A DNA stretch of 64,000 nucleotides, taken from assembly GCF_030263895.1 (NCBI RefSeq), contig NZ_CP127161.1:2294001-2358000 (forward strand), read 5' to 3'. Each line of letters starts with the position of its first letter. Within the stretch, counting starts at the first letter, position 1. The notes under the pieces were generated by a model that saw only the letters and a list, made by a program, of their open reading frames with translations, had not been told where the DNA came from and made no database searches. This DNA is from Proteiniborus sp. MB09-C3. GTDB lineage: Bacteria; Bacillota; Clostridia; Tissierellales; Proteiniboraceae. The position numbers were made by a program, and so were the translations under genes. This document shows, piece after piece, positions 17,501 to 25,955 of the stretch.

Positions 17501-17522
17501 ATATTATGTTAATTGAATAATT

Positions 17523-17906
17523 AAGTAAGTCAGATGATCGCATGTATTCGCATGAGGAAAGTCCGAGCTCCATAGGGCAGGGTGCTGGGTAATACCCAGT
17601 GGGGGCAACCCCAAGGAAAGTGCAACAGAGAGATACCGCCAGAACTCTCTATCGGTATGATTACTGATTTTGTAGTGAAATAACTCATATTGATGTTATC
17701 TGGTAAGGGTGGAAAGGTGAGGTAAAAGCTCACCAGAGGCTAGGCGACTAGTCTGCTATGTAAACCCCATCTGGAGCAAGACCAAGTAGGGACTAGAAAA
17801 GACGGCTGCCCGTCGTCATCCCAATGGTAGGTCGCTTGAACCTATTGGCAACAATAGGTCTAGATAGATGATCATTTGATACAGAACTCGGCTTATAGAC
17901 TTACTT
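17523..17906 (+). ncRNA. rnpB: RNase P RNA
   Basis: This is the catalytic RNA of ribonuclease P, which cuts the 5' leader from tRNA precursors. Hallmarks are the 5' conserved segment GAGGAAAGTCCGAGCTCC, the P10-P12 region with GGAAAGTGCAACAGAGAG, and the 3' conserved ACAGAACTCGGCTTATAGAC. The ends AAGTAAGTC (17523-17531) and GACTTACTT (17898-17906) are complementary and form P1, which sets the boundaries. The length of about 384 nt is typical of bacterial RNase P RNA. It has its own promoter and terminator. Confidence 0.96.
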
Positions 17907-17919
17907 GATTTAAATCATG

Positions 17920-17957
17920 AAAACTCAATGCTTTCAAGGCATTGAGTTTTCTTTTAT
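17920..17957 (+). terminator. Terminator of rnpB
   Basis: AAAACTCAATGC pairs with GCATTGAGTTTT, followed by a T-rich tract. Confidence 0.85.
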
Positions 17958-18134
17958 TATTGGGCCAGTATAGGAGAAGCAAGTTGTAGCTTTTAGGAGC
18001 CAATAAGCTGTTCTTATTTTATACTTTTAGTTAGGATATGAAACTTAATGTTGCCAACGAAATATCAATGTAATATAATAGTAATAATCAGATATTTGTC
18101 TATACTTATTTGTTTTTTAACTAACGGAGGGGAT

Positions 18135-19193
18135 GTGAAGCTAGTGAAAAGATGCGCTGCAGCTTTTACTGTTGCTGCTTTGATGTTTGTAACAAGTACA
18201 GCTTTTGGAGACACGGGGGTATTTATAAAAAATGCAGTATTGGTGAATAAAGATGGTGAATGTGTTACAAGTTTTTCACAGGGGTCAAGGGTATACATTT
18301 CTGAGGAAAATGAAAGTCAGTATATAATCAATGAAGATGATGACATATATCATGGGGACAAGCAAGACCTACTTATAGTTACGAAAAAGACCAGAATATT
18401 TAGAGTAAAGAACGAAGCAGCAGTTATGTATCTGGAGCCAAATATAAATTCTAATCCATTAAAGGAACTAATGCCAAACCAGATTCTTTATCCAGAAAGT
18501 CTAGAGGATCAATTCGGTTTATTTAGAACTGAAGATAATAAAAAGGGATATGTACTTCTTTCGTCAATAGAAGAAGGCTTTATAGAAAAGGAAAACATTT
18601 CTCAAGCTACAGCTACAGCAACTTTAACTGTAAAAAATAGTGAAAATAAGTATTTACATATTAAAAAGCTAGATATATTATACATAAAAGATTTTAAAGA
18701 CAATCAATACATAGTATTAGATGAGGAAGGAAACGAGTTTTTAGTAAATCCTCTTCTAGTTTCTCTTAATAGTGAAAATGTACAAGCTTCAAGATCTACC
18801 TTTAATAGAAAAAGTACTACCAATGTTAGTAAAGTAATAGAATACGCATATAATTCTATTGGGAAGCCATATGTCTATGGGGATACAGGAAAAAAAGGTT
18901 ATGATTGTTCAGGCTTGGTTTACTCTATTTTTTTACAAATAGGAGTAGAGCTACCACGTTCATCTAGTTCACAGGCTAGTTCCGGAGTACTTGTGAAAAA
19001 AGAAGATTTAATAGCTGGTGATTTAATATTCTTTAATACTAATGGTAAGGGAGTATCTCATGTAGGTTTGTATATAGGTGATGGAAAGATGATACATGCT
19101 TCTACTAGTTCTAAAAAGGTTAAAATAGACGAAATAAATTCCTCTTATTATGGGAAAAGGTATGTTACTGCAAGAAGAATAATTGGAAATTAA
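18135..19193 (+). CDS. Secreted NlpC/P60 cell-wall endopeptidase
   Basis: The 352-residue protein carries an N-terminal signal peptide (positive start, hydrophobic AAAFTVAALMFVTSTAFG) and a central region of SH3-like character (about 70-240). A C-terminal NlpC/P60 domain (about 245-350) has the catalytic Cys in GYDCSGLVYS and the His in VSHVGLYIGDG. Such enzymes cut peptide stems in peptidoglycan, outside the membrane. The start is GTG at 18135 (four bases after GGAGG) or GTG at 18144; earlier in-frame codons would bury the signal peptide. It stands alone, with a terminator after it. Confidence 0.9.
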   Translation: MKLVKRCAAAFTVAALMFVTSTAFGDTGVFIKNAVLVNKDGECVTSFSQGSRVYISEENESQYIINEDDDIYHGDKQDLLIVTKKTRIFRVKNEAAVMYLEPNINSNPLKELMPNQILYPESLEDQFGLFRTEDNKKGYVLLSSIEEGFIEKENISQATATATLTVKNSENKYLHIKKLDILYIKDFKDNQYIVLDEEGNEFLVNPLLVSLNSENVQASRSTFNRKSTTNVSKVIEYAYNSIGKPYVYGDTGKKGYDCSGLVYSIFLQIGVELPRSSSSQASSGVLVKKEDLIAGDLIFFNTNGKGVSHVGLYIGDGKMIHASTSSKKVKIDEINSSYYGKRYVTARRIIGN

Positions 19194-19216
19194 GGTATAT
19201 TCATTAGCTTATTTAG

Positions 19217-19267
19217 AAAGTTTTATTGGAGTTTGAATTTTTTATAAACCCTAATAAAACTTTTTAA
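19217..19267 (+). terminator. Terminator after the NlpC/P60 gene
   Basis: AAAGTTTTATT (19217-19227) pairs with AATAAAACTTT (19253-19263) around an AT-rich loop, followed by T residues. Confidence 0.65.
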
Positions 19268-19399
19268 ATTTGAAAAGATGTGTTTTGGGTTGAATAAAAG
19301 TCTTCTATTGTGTTAAAATTAAAGAGAATGGCTTGTTTTAAAGAAATATACATCGGTAATTACTTTTTCAAATATATAATTGAAAGGAAGGATTTACAT

Positions 19400-20251
19400 A
19401 TGGCTGAAATCTTAAAAGGAGCACCTGTGGCAAAGACAATAAAGGAAAGAATTAAATCAGACGCTGAGTCACTAAAGCAAAAGGGTATTATTCCAACGTT
19501 AGGAATTATTAGAATGGGAAATAGAGCTGATGACATTTCCTATGAAAAAGGCGTAATAAAAAACTGTGAGTCTGTAGGAATACAAGCTCGTGTTTTTAAA
19601 GTACCAGCAGATACTCCAATGGACGAATTTGTTGAACTCTTAAAAAAAGTAAATGAAGATGATAATATACATGGAATTTTAATGTTTAGACCATTGCCAG
19701 ATCATATTGATTATGAGATTATAAAGAATATAATAGATCCTAGAAAAGATGTTGATTGCATGAATCCAATAAATCTTGAAAAGGTTTTCGAAGGGGAACT
19801 AGATGGTTTTGTTCCATGTACTCCAAAAGCCGTAGTAGAGATTTTAAAGCACTACAATGTTCCACTAGTAGGAGCAAGCGTAGCTATTATTAATAGAAGT
19901 ATGGTAGTTGGGAGACCACTTAGCATGATGTTTCTAGGCGAGAGCTCTACTGTTACCATATGCCACTCAAAAACTAAAAACTTACCCGAAGTAACTGCAA
20001 ATGCAGATATAGTTGTGGCAGCAGTAGGTAAAGCGAAAATGCTTGGAAAAGAATATCTTAGTCAAAATAGTATAGTGATAGATGTTGGAATTAATGATGC
20101 AGGTGAAGGAAAAATATGTGGTGATGTAGATTATGATAATGTAGCTGAAAACGTAAAAGCTATTACTCCAGTTCCTGGGGGAGTAGGCAGCGTAACATCG
20201 GCTATACTGCTTAGCCATGTAATCATTGCATGTAAAAATATTATAAAATAA
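19400..20251 (+). CDS. folD: Bifunctional methylene-THF dehydrogenase/cyclohydrolase FolD
   Basis: FolD (283 residues) interconverts 5,10-methylene- and 10-formyl-tetrahydrofolate for purine, formyl-Met and one-carbon metabolism. The substrate pocket shows the YxxxK pair in DISYEKGVIKNC and the family segment GILMFRPLPDHID. The Rossmann NAD(P) site follows in NRSMVVGRPLSMMFL, with PVPGGVGSVTSAILL near the end. The ATG at 19400 is chosen because GAAAGGAAGG lies upstream, it gives the family's normal length, and earlier in-frame codons add a 30-residue non-homologous extension. Confidence 0.96.
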   Translation: MAEILKGAPVAKTIKERIKSDAESLKQKGIIPTLGIIRMGNRADDISYEKGVIKNCESVGIQARVFKVPADTPMDEFVELLKKVNEDDNIHGILMFRPLPDHIDYEIIKNIIDPRKDVDCMNPINLEKVFEGELDGFVPCTPKAVVEILKHYNVPLVGASVAIINRSMVVGRPLSMMFLGESSTVTICHSKTKNLPEVTANADIVVAAVGKAKMLGKEYLSQNSIVIDVGINDAGEGKICGDVDYDNVAENVKAITPVPGGVGSVTSAILLSHVIIACKNIIK

Positions 20252-20264
20252 TATGGTATTTTAT

Positions 20265-20290
20265 AAAAGGACCGAGAGGTCCTTTTATTG
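20265..20290 (+). terminator. Terminator of folD
   Basis: AAAAGGACC and GGTCCTTTT form a nine-base stem with loop GAGA, followed by a short T-rich stretch. Confidence 0.8.
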
Positions 20291-20379
20291 TGTCTTTAAA
20301 TAATCTAAATAAGGCATTGAAAATTTTTAAGAAAAATACAATTTAATACATTAATATACAAAACAATACATTTTTCATT

Positions 20380-20409
20380 GAAGGAAAATTAGACTTGTTT
20401 AGAGAATAA
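20380..20409 (+). promoter_or_regulatory. Sigma-H-type promoter of the spoIIA operon
   Basis: GAAGGAAAA at 20380-20388 fits the sigma-H -35 consensus RNAGGAWWW, and AGAGAATAA at 20401-20409 fits RNNGAATWW, with a 12-base spacer. The Bacillus spoIIA operon is known to use sigma-H, so this is a well-placed match. It is not an experimental result for this organism. Confidence 0.75.
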
Positions 20410-20449
20410 CTCACTAAAGATATATGGCTGAGTAGAGGAGGAGATATTT

Positions 20450-20785
20450 TTGAGGATTTCACTTGATACAAGAGATAAGATGCTTATTGTAAATTTTAAT
20501 GGTGAACTTGATCATCATTCGGCGGAAGAAATTAGAAAGGAGATAGATAAGATATATTTTGAAAGGAGACTAGATCATATTGTCCTAGATCTAAAAAAAT
20601 TGAACTTTATGGATAGTTCAGGTATTGGTTTGATAATGGGAAGATATAAAAATGTTTCTGATAACGGTGGTAAGCTTTATATAATAAATGCATCTTCAAG
20701 AGTTGAAAAAATACTAAAGATGTCAGGTATTCTAAAGATTGTGCAAATGTACAATACTTTAGATGATATTCCTGTTAATATCTAA
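20450..20785 (+). CDS. spoIIAA: Anti-sigma-F factor antagonist SpoIIAA
   Basis: The 111-residue STAS-domain protein releases sigma-F from SpoIIAB in the forespore after being dephosphorylated by SpoIIE. The phosphorylated serine lies in the conserved [12 protein letters not shown] segment. Length is close to that of the Bacillus protein. The TTG start is supported by GAGGAGGAG seven bases upstream. It is the first gene of the three-gene spoIIA operon, behind a sigma-H-type promoter. Confidence 0.97.
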   Translation: MRISLDTRDKMLIVNFNGELDHHSAEEIRKEIDKIYFERRLDHIVLDLKKLNFMDSSGIGLIMGRYKNVSDNGGKLYIINASSRVEKILKMSGILKIVQMYNTLDDIPVNI

Positions 20786-20802
20786 AAGGAGTGATGGTCA
20801 GT

Positions 20803-21240
20803 ATGATACAAAATAGTATGAGATTAGAATTCCCTAGCAAATCACAGAATGAGTCCTTTGCTAGAGTAGTAGTAGCATCTTTTGCAGCTCAGTTGGACCC
20901 AACCATTGAAGAATTATCAGATGTGAAGACTGCTGTTTCAGAAGCTGTTACAAATGCAATAATTCATGGATATGAAGATAAAATTGGTACAGTGATTGTA
21001 GAGTGTAAAATTGAAGATAATAAAATTGAGATTATTGTTGAAGATAAGGGAGTAGGAATTGAAGATATAAATAAGGCTACTGAGCCATTTTATACTTCAA
21101 GACCAGAGCTTGAAAGATCAGGAATGGGCTTTACTGTTATGGAAACATTCATGGATGAACTAGAACTATTTTCAGAGTTAGGGAAGGGAACCAAGATTAA
21201 AATGGTGAAAGTTTTTAGAAGTGTAAAAGTTGAGGAATAG
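20803..21240 (+). CDS. spoIIAB: Anti-sigma-F factor and serine kinase SpoIIAB
   Basis: SpoIIAB (145 residues) holds sigma-F inactive and phosphorylates SpoIIAA. It is a GHKL ATPase-type kinase: the N box is in [11 protein letters not shown], the G1 box in DKGVGIED and the G2 box in GMGFTVME. The ATG at 20803 matches the start of homologues (the RLEF segment falls at the same place). GTG 20791 and ATG 20794 are also in frame and closer to the AAAAGGAG site, so up to four extra residues are possible. Confidence 0.96.
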   Translation: MIQNSMRLEFPSKSQNESFARVVVASFAAQLDPTIEELSDVKTAVSEAVTNAIIHGYEDKIGTVIVECKIEDNKIEIIVEDKGVGIEDINKATEPFYTSRPELERSGMGFTVMETFMDELELFSELGKGTKIKMVKVFRSVKVEE

Positions 21241-21245
21241 ATAAT

Positions 21246-22013
21246 ATGGAAACAAGCTCTGTTAAAAAAAATAATTATGGCTTGTTAGGTCACTCTGAAA
21301 CAATGAATTTAATAAAAAAAGCCCAACAAGGTGATGAAAATGCACAAACTTTATTGGTAAACCATAATCTTGGTCTTGTAAAAAGTGTACTTAGAAGATT
21401 TGTAAATCGTGGACATGAACCTGAAGATTTGTATCAATTAGGTTGTATTGGTCTATTAAAAGCAATTCAAAAATTTGATATTAACTATGATGTGAAATTT
21501 TCTACATATGCAGTTCCCATGATAATTGGAGAAATAAAAAGATTTTTAAGAGATGATGGAATAATAAAAGTTAGTAGATCTTTAAAGCAGACAGCTATGA
21601 AAGCTAATATTGCAAAGGAAAAGCTAGCAAAAGAGCTTGGGAGAGAGCCGAATATTCAGGAAATAGCTGAGGAGATATGTGTAGATAAAGAGGAAATTGT
21701 AATGGCTTTGGACTCAAATGTTCAGCCTGATTATTTGTATGATGTGATTCATCAAAACGATGGATCTCCTATACATTTAATAGATAGAGTTATGACGAGT
21801 GAAGACGAGGATGTAGGAGTTTTAGATAAAATAACTTTAAAGCAGATTTTAAGTCAGTTGAAGCCTAGAGATAGACAGATTATCATTATGAGATATTTTA
21901 AGGATAAAACTCAGACTGAAATAGCCAATATGCTTGGGATTTCTCAAGTTCAAGTATCAAGAATTGAAAAAAGAGTTCTTCACGACATGAGAGATATGTT
22001 AACAAAGGTATGA
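21246..22013 (+). CDS. sigF: Forespore RNA polymerase sigma factor SigF
   Basis: The 255-residue sigma-70-family factor switches on the early forespore programme. Region 2 is clear (NHNLGLVKSVLRRF, then PEDLYQLGCIGLLKAIQKFD and FSTYAVPMIIGEIKRFLRD) and region 4 ends with TEIANMLGISQVQVSRIEKR. Length matches SigF rather than the longer SigG. It begins five bases after spoIIAB with only a weak ribosome-binding site (GAGGAAT), suggesting translational coupling. Its stop codon lies within the terminator stem. Confidence 0.97.
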   Translation: METSSVKKNNYGLLGHSETMNLIKKAQQGDENAQTLLVNHNLGLVKSVLRRFVNRGHEPEDLYQLGCIGLLKAIQKFDINYDVKFSTYAVPMIIGEIKRFLRDDGIIKVSRSLKQTAMKANIAKEKLAKELGREPNIQEIAEEICVDKEEIVMALDSNVQPDYLYDVIHQNDGSPIHLIDRVMTSEDEDVGVLDKITLKQILSQLKPRDRQIIIMRYFKDKTQTEIANMLGISQVQVSRIEKRVLHDMRDMLTKV

Positions 22014-22035
22014 TAAATCATGCCTTTATTTTTTT
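22004..22035 (+). terminator. Terminator of spoIIA, overlapping the sigF stop codon
   Basis: AAAGGTATGAT pairs with ATCATGCCTTT (one G-T pair), followed by ATTTTTTT. The sigF TGA lies inside the left arm. Confidence 0.8.
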
Positions 22036-22064
22036 GCATTAAAAAACAGTATTAGTACATAATA
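22036..22064 (+). promoter_or_regulatory. Candidate sigma-G promoter of the spoVA operon
   Basis: GCATT at 22036-22040, a 17-base gap and CATAATA at 22058-22064 resemble the sigma-G consensus (GNATR, 17-18 bases, CATNNTA). The spoVA operon of Bacillus is sigma-G dependent. A second -10-like CATTATA occurs at 22086-22092 without a good -35. Confidence 0.45.
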
Positions 22065-22150
22065 AAGTTATAAGTTAATTCGATGCATTATAACATAGCA
22101 ATTATTATTAGTTAAATACAATAGATTAAGTTAAGTGGAGTTGATTATAT

Positions 22151-22291
22151 ATGAAGATTAAAATAGCAAAATTAATAGGATTTTGTTTCATAGTATTGTC
22201 AATAATTATTGTAAGCTATTTTTGCTATCAAAATTATAATTCAGCAAATGAAGAGCCTAAAAGGGCAAAGCTAGTAATTAATTTAAATTAA
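22151..22291 (+). CDS. Small single-span membrane protein upstream of spoVAA
   Basis: A 46-codon ORF starts ATG at 22151, about nine bases after GTGGAG. The product has a short basic start (MKIKIAKLI), one hydrophobic segment (GFCFIVLSIIIVSYFCY) and a polar tail. Its TAA stop shares bases with the ATG at 22291 (TAATG), the hallmark of coupled genes, so it probably belongs to the spoVA transcript. I do not recognise the family. It might serve as a coupling ORF or a small accessory membrane protein of the SpoVA channel. Confidence 0.5.
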   Translation: MKIKIAKLIGFCFIVLSIIIVSYFCYQNYNSANEEPKRAKLVINLN

Positions 22292-22914
22292 TGGGGGGAA
22301 TTATTATCGATAATGTAAAAGTATTTTTACAAATAGAACCTAAAATTACAGCAGAACCAGGACAGATAATTAAAATTAAAGATATTGCTTCAATATTTTG
22401 TACTGATAAAAAGGCAGAAAAATCTATATTAGAGCTGGAAGTACACAATATATCTGGAAGAAAAATAAATGATGTGATTCCAGCATTAAGAATTATTAAA
22501 ACAATATATAAGTATGATGAAAATATAGATTTAACAGTAATGGGAGAGGCAGAGATATTAATAGATGTCCAAGGAGATACTAATGAGAGTAAGCTATTTA
22601 GCATAATTAAGACAGTCATAGTATGCTTTATTCTTTTCCTTGGAGCAGGCCTAGCCATAGTAAATTTTCATGCTGATGTAAACATGGATAAATCATTACA
22701 GATAATATATCGTATGGTTACAGGTGAGGAAAACCACAAACCTCTTATATTGTTAATACCATATTCAATAGGAATTGGTGTGGGCATGGCTACATTTTTT
22801 AATCATGTATTTCAAAAGAAATGGAAAAAGGAACCTAGTCCACTTGAAGTTGAAATGTTTATGTATGAAAAAAATATTGATGATTATATTTTAGATAAAA
22901 CTAAACATAATTAA
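22291..22914 (+). CDS. spoVAA: Stage V sporulation protein AA
   Basis: SpoVAA (207 residues) is a forespore inner-membrane component of the SpoVA apparatus, which moves dipicolinic acid into the spore. The N-terminal soluble part shows the family segment VKVFLQIEPKITAEPGQIIKI, and two hydrophobic helices follow (about residues 105-128 and 150-172). The ATG at 22291 overlaps the stop of the small ORF upstream. The GGGGGGAA ribosome-binding-like run lies after that ATG and would better serve an ATT/ATC codon at 22303-22308, so the true start is uncertain by a few residues. Confidence 0.88.
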   Translation: MGGIIIDNVKVFLQIEPKITAEPGQIIKIKDIASIFCTDKKAEKSILELEVHNISGRKINDVIPALRIIKTIYKYDENIDLTVMGEAEILIDVQGDTNESKLFSIIKTVIVCFILFLGAGLAIVNFHADVNMDKSLQIIYRMVTGEENHKPLILLIPYSIGIGVGMATFFNHVFQKKWKKEPSPLEVEMFMYEKNIDDYILDKTKHN

Positions 22915-22934
22915 CTCATCATGGTGGTGGATTT

Positions 22935-23357
22935 ATGGTAAAACAATTATTTTTATGTATAGTTGCTCTATCTGGTGGCGCATTAGTTGGTACAGCAGCA
23001 GCAGCCTTTATAACTCTTCTTGATATTGTTCCAAGATTGGCACAAGTTACTGACACATCAGACAAAATTGGATTATATGAAATTATCTTATTCACTTCAA
23101 TGACTGTCTTCTCACTATCAACCTTGATGGGTTGGAGTGTGGGAATTAAATCTAAGGTATTTCTTATACTAATTGGGTTTATCTTAGGTGCTTTTATTGG
23201 TTTATTGGCTTCTGCTTTAGCAGAGGTACTAAATGTTATGCCTGTATTATTTAGAAGAGTTAGAATTGAGAAATATATTATTGCAGTACTTATAGCAATT
23301 GCTTTGGGAAAGATGGTGGGCTCTTTCTTTAGTTGGAGTATTATAGGAAAACACTAA
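22935..23357 (+). CDS. spoVAB: Stage V sporulation protein AB
   Basis: This 140-residue integral membrane protein has four hydrophobic segments, starting with LFLCIVALSGGALVGTAAAAF, and resembles SpoVAB. It partners SpoVAA in the dipicolinic acid uptake machinery of the forespore. It starts 20 bases after spoVAA with GGTGGTGG upstream. Assignment rests on membrane layout, sequence character and position between spoVAA and spoVAC. Confidence 0.88.
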   Translation: MVKQLFLCIVALSGGALVGTAAAAFITLLDIVPRLAQVTDTSDKIGLYEIILFTSMTVFSLSTLMGWSVGIKSKVFLILIGFILGAFIGLLASALAEVLNVMPVLFRRVRIEKYIIAVLIAIALGKMVGSFFSWSIIGKH

Positions 23358-23381
23358 TTATGAGAAAGGCGATGATTATTT

Positions 23382-23528
23382 ATGGAAAACAGACATAAAA
23401 GCTTCAATATGTCTAATATTGACGATAATACTGAAAGCCAAAAAATTAGATATAAGGAGGCTCATTATCATCCTTATGACCATATATGCAGAATAAAGCT
23501 AAAGCAAAAAACAAACAATCTTAGATAA
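23382..23528 (+). CDS. Candidate 48-residue His-rich small protein between spoVAB and spoVAC
   Basis: An ORF of 48 codons fills the 186-base gap inside the spoVA operon. The predicted product is polar and carries a histidine-rich motif, EAHYHPYDHICRI. The ribosome-binding site is weak (AAAGG about 13 bases upstream), and a 12-codon ORF at 23360 overlaps its start. I recognise no family. Spacing elsewhere in the operon is 10-20 bases, so a gap this long suggests either a real small gene or a lost one. Confidence 0.4.
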   Translation: MENRHKSFNMSNIDDNTESQKIRYKEAHYHPYDHICRIKLKQKTNNLR

Positions 23529-23543
23529 AGGTAGGTGGATTTA

Positions 23544-23987
23544 ATGGATAAAATAAATCAAAAAGACTATTATGAATATGTAAAGAAGAAAATGCCCAAG
23601 CCTAATTATCTGAAAAATTGTATCTGGGCTTTTATTGTCGGAGGATTAATCAGTGTTGTGGGACAGTTTATAACAAATTACTTTAAAAATAATGGACTAG
23701 ATAAAAAAGCTGTAGCTGCTGCAACAGCTATAGTATTAGTTTTTCTAGGAGCATTTTTCACTGGTCTTGGATTATATGATAAGCTTGGCAAAAAAGCAGG
23801 GGCTGGATCCATAGTTCCTATCACAGGTTTTGCAAACTCAATAGTATCACCAGCAATGGAGTTTAAAAGGGAGGGCTTTGTACTTGGCGTAGCCTCCAAA
23901 ATGTTTGTTATTGCAGGACCTGTATTAGTATATGGATATGGAAGCTCAATATTGGTTGGTATTATTTATTTATTACTAAAGAAATAA
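23544..23987 (+). CDS. spoVAC: Stage V sporulation protein AC
   Basis: SpoVAC (147 residues) is the membrane protein proposed to form the mechanosensitive dipicolinic acid channel in spores. After a polar start (KINQKDYYEYVKKKMPKPN) come several hydrophobic helices, including CIWAFIVGGLISVVGQFI, and the family motif GFANSIVSPAMEFKREGF. The ATG at 23544 is chosen because AGGTGG lies five bases upstream; the GTG at 23535 lies within that site. It is followed by spoVAD and spoVAE. Confidence 0.95.
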   Translation: MDKINQKDYYEYVKKKMPKPNYLKNCIWAFIVGGLISVVGQFITNYFKNNGLDKKAVAAATAIVLVFLGAFFTGLGLYDKLGKKAGAGSIVPITGFANSIVSPAMEFKREGFVLGVASKMFVIAGPVLVYGYGSSILVGIIYLLLKK

Positions 23988-23999
23988 GGAGGTAATAGC

Positions 24000-25016
24000 T
24001 TGGCTCAAAAGAGATTAGGAAAGCAAACGGTAGTTTTGGAAAATCCACCTTCTATAATTTCTACAGCTAGCATAGTAGGACCGAAGGAAGGAGATGGCCC
24101 TTTAAAGGATTATTTTGACCTCATATTAGACGATGATTTATGGGGAGAGGAAAGCTGGGAAAAAAGTGAAGCAAAATTACAGTTAGAAGCAGTAAAATTA
24201 GCTCTAAATAATGCTAAAATAGTGCCATCACAAGTAGATTACTTATTTGCTGGTGATTTATTAAATCAAATAACCTCCTCATCTTATGCCGCAAGGGAGT
24301 TAAAGATTCCTTTCTTTGGTCTATATGGGGCATGCTCTACTAAAACGGAGTCCTTAAGTCTAGGTGCAATGGCTATAGATGGGGGCTTTGCAGATACAGT
24401 TGTAAGTGTCACATCAAGTCATTTTAGTACAGCAGAAAGGCAATATAGATTTCCACTGGAGCATGGCAATCAAAGGCCTCTAACTGCACAATGGACAGTC
24501 ACAGGGTCAGGTGCTTCCGTACTATCCTCCTATGGTAATGGACCTTATATAACTCACTTGACTACAGGAAGGATTATTGATCCAGGAATAGTTAATGCCA
24601 ATAATATGGGACCTGCTATGGCTCCTGCTGCTGCAGATACTATAATTCAACATTTTAGAGATACTGGTTTTAAACCAGAAAATTACGATATGATAATAAC
24701 AGGAGATTTAGCTGCTGTAGGAAAGGATATTGCAGAGGAGTTAATAGCAAAAGAAGGATATGATATATCAAATATATTTATGGATTGCGGGATTGAAATA
24801 TTTGATGCAGAAAGGCAAGATACTCATGCTGGTGGAAGTGGATGTGGATGTTCGGCAGTCGTCTTTGCGGGATATCTTTATAAGGCATTGAAAACAGGTA
24901 AACTTAAAAGAATAATGTTAGTTTCCACTGGAGCTCTTCTTTCACCAACTATAATACAACAAGGTGAATCTATACCTGGAATAGCGCATGCAGTGACCAT
25001 TAGTAATGAGAAATAG
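24000..25016 (+). CDS. spoVAD: Stage V sporulation protein AD
   Basis: SpoVAD (338 residues) has a thiolase/beta-ketoacyl-synthase-like fold and is the soluble subunit that binds dipicolinic acid on the forespore membrane. Recognisable segments are ENPPSIISTASIVGPKEGDG, LYGACSTKTESLSLGAMAID (the cysteine loop) and GGSGCGCSAVVFAGYL. Length is normal. The TTG start is well supported by AAGGAGG eight bases upstream. Confidence 0.97.
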   Translation: MAQKRLGKQTVVLENPPSIISTASIVGPKEGDGPLKDYFDLILDDDLWGEESWEKSEAKLQLEAVKLALNNAKIVPSQVDYLFAGDLLNQITSSSYAARELKIPFFGLYGACSTKTESLSLGAMAIDGGFADTVVSVTSSHFSTAERQYRFPLEHGNQRPLTAQWTVTGSGASVLSSYGNGPYITHLTTGRIIDPGIVNANNMGPAMAPAAADTIIQHFRDTGFKPENYDMIITGDLAAVGKDIAEELIAKEGYDISNIFMDCGIEIFDAERQDTHAGGSGCGCSAVVFAGYLYKALKTGKLKRIMLVSTGALLSPTIIQQGESIPGIAHAVTISNEK

Positions 25017-25028
25017 AGGAGGATTTTC

Positions 25029-25385
25029 ATGGATTTTATTAAGGCTTTTATAGTAGGAGGAATTATATGTGTAATTGGGCAAATAATCATGGACACTACA
25101 AAGCTTACTCCTGCTCATGTACTCGTATTATTTGTAACATCTGGTGTTGTACTTACTGCAGTAGGAATATATGAGCCTATAGTAGAATTTGGAGGCGCAG
25201 GAGCTACAGTTCCGTTGCCAGGGTTCGGTTATTCATTGGCAAAGGGTGTAATTGAGGCAGTTAAAAAGGATGGTATAATAGGCGCTTTTACAGGGGGAAT
25301 AACTGCAACTGCTGGAGGAGTGGCTGCAGCAATTTTCTTTGGCTATATTATGGCTCTTATTTTTAACCCTAAAACTAAGCAATAG
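25029..25385 (+). CDS. spoVAE: Stage V sporulation protein AE (SpoVAEb type)
   Basis: The 118-residue membrane protein is related to SpoVAC. It opens with the helix FIKAFIVGGIICVIGQIIMD and carries the shared motif GFGYSLAKGVIEAVKKDGIIG. It is a channel subunit in dipicolinic acid transport. GAGGAGG precedes the ATG, and it lies 12 bases after spoVAD. Confidence 0.95.
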   Translation: MDFIKAFIVGGIICVIGQIIMDTTKLTPAHVLVLFVTSGVVLTAVGIYEPIVEFGGAGATVPLPGFGYSLAKGVIEAVKKDGIIGAFTGGITATAGGVAAAIFFGYIMALIFNPKTKQ

Positions 25386-25397
25386 TAAGGAGACAAG

Positions 25398-25955
25398 ATG
25401 AAAAGAAAAATAATTCTGGTTACAGATGGTGATGATATTGCTAAAAAGGCAGTAGAAAAAGCTGCTATAAATATAGGGGGGAGATGTATATCAAAATCTG
25501 CTGGTAATCCTACTCCAATAAGTGGCGAAGAAATAGCAAAGTTAATAGACAAAGCTTTATATGATCCTGTAGTAGTTATGGCTGATGATATAGGTAATCC
25601 AAGACAAGGAAAAGGAGAGGAGGCATTAGCTTACTTACTTACAAATCCAGATATTGAAGTACTAGGAGTTATAGCAGTAGCTTCTAATACTGAAGGTGTT
25701 AAAGGTATAGAGGTGGATTTTTCAATTGATCATACTGGAAGGATTGTAGAGAATGCTGTAAACAAGAATGGATATGAAACAGATACAAAAATATTATATG
25801 GTGATACAGTAGACATTCTGAATAACTTTTCTATCCCTCTAATTGTTGGTATTGGTGATATAGGAAAAATCTGTGGTGTTGATAGATATACTAAAGGAGC
25901 ACCATTAATAACTAAAGCATTAAAGGAAATAGTAAATAGAAGTAAGGCAAATTAA
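25398..25955 (+). CDS. Stage V sporulation protein AEa-like soluble protein
   Basis: The 185-residue cytoplasmic protein starts KRKIILVTDGDDIAKKAVE and contains GNPTPISGEEIAKLI and DDIGNPRQGKGEEALAYL, matching the SpoVAEa family found next to spoVAE. Its exact role in the spoVA operon is not established. It is the last gene: the terminator follows, and no spoVAF (GerA-like) gene is present. Confidence 0.88.
   Translation: MKRKIILVTDGDDIAKKAVEKAAINIGGRCISKSAGNPTPISGEEIAKLIDKALYDPVVVMADDIGNPRQGKGEEALAYLLTNPDIEVLGVIAVASNTEGVKGIEVDFSIDHTGRIVENAVNKNGYETDTKILYGDTVDILNNFSIPLIVGIGDIGKICGVDRYTKGAPLITKALKEIVNRSKAN

Noticed and set aside
22067-22094. Inverted repeat GTTATAA...TTATAAC in the spoVA leader
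   Set aside because: Seven AT-rich bases per arm are expected by chance here, and it overlaps promoter-like sequence.
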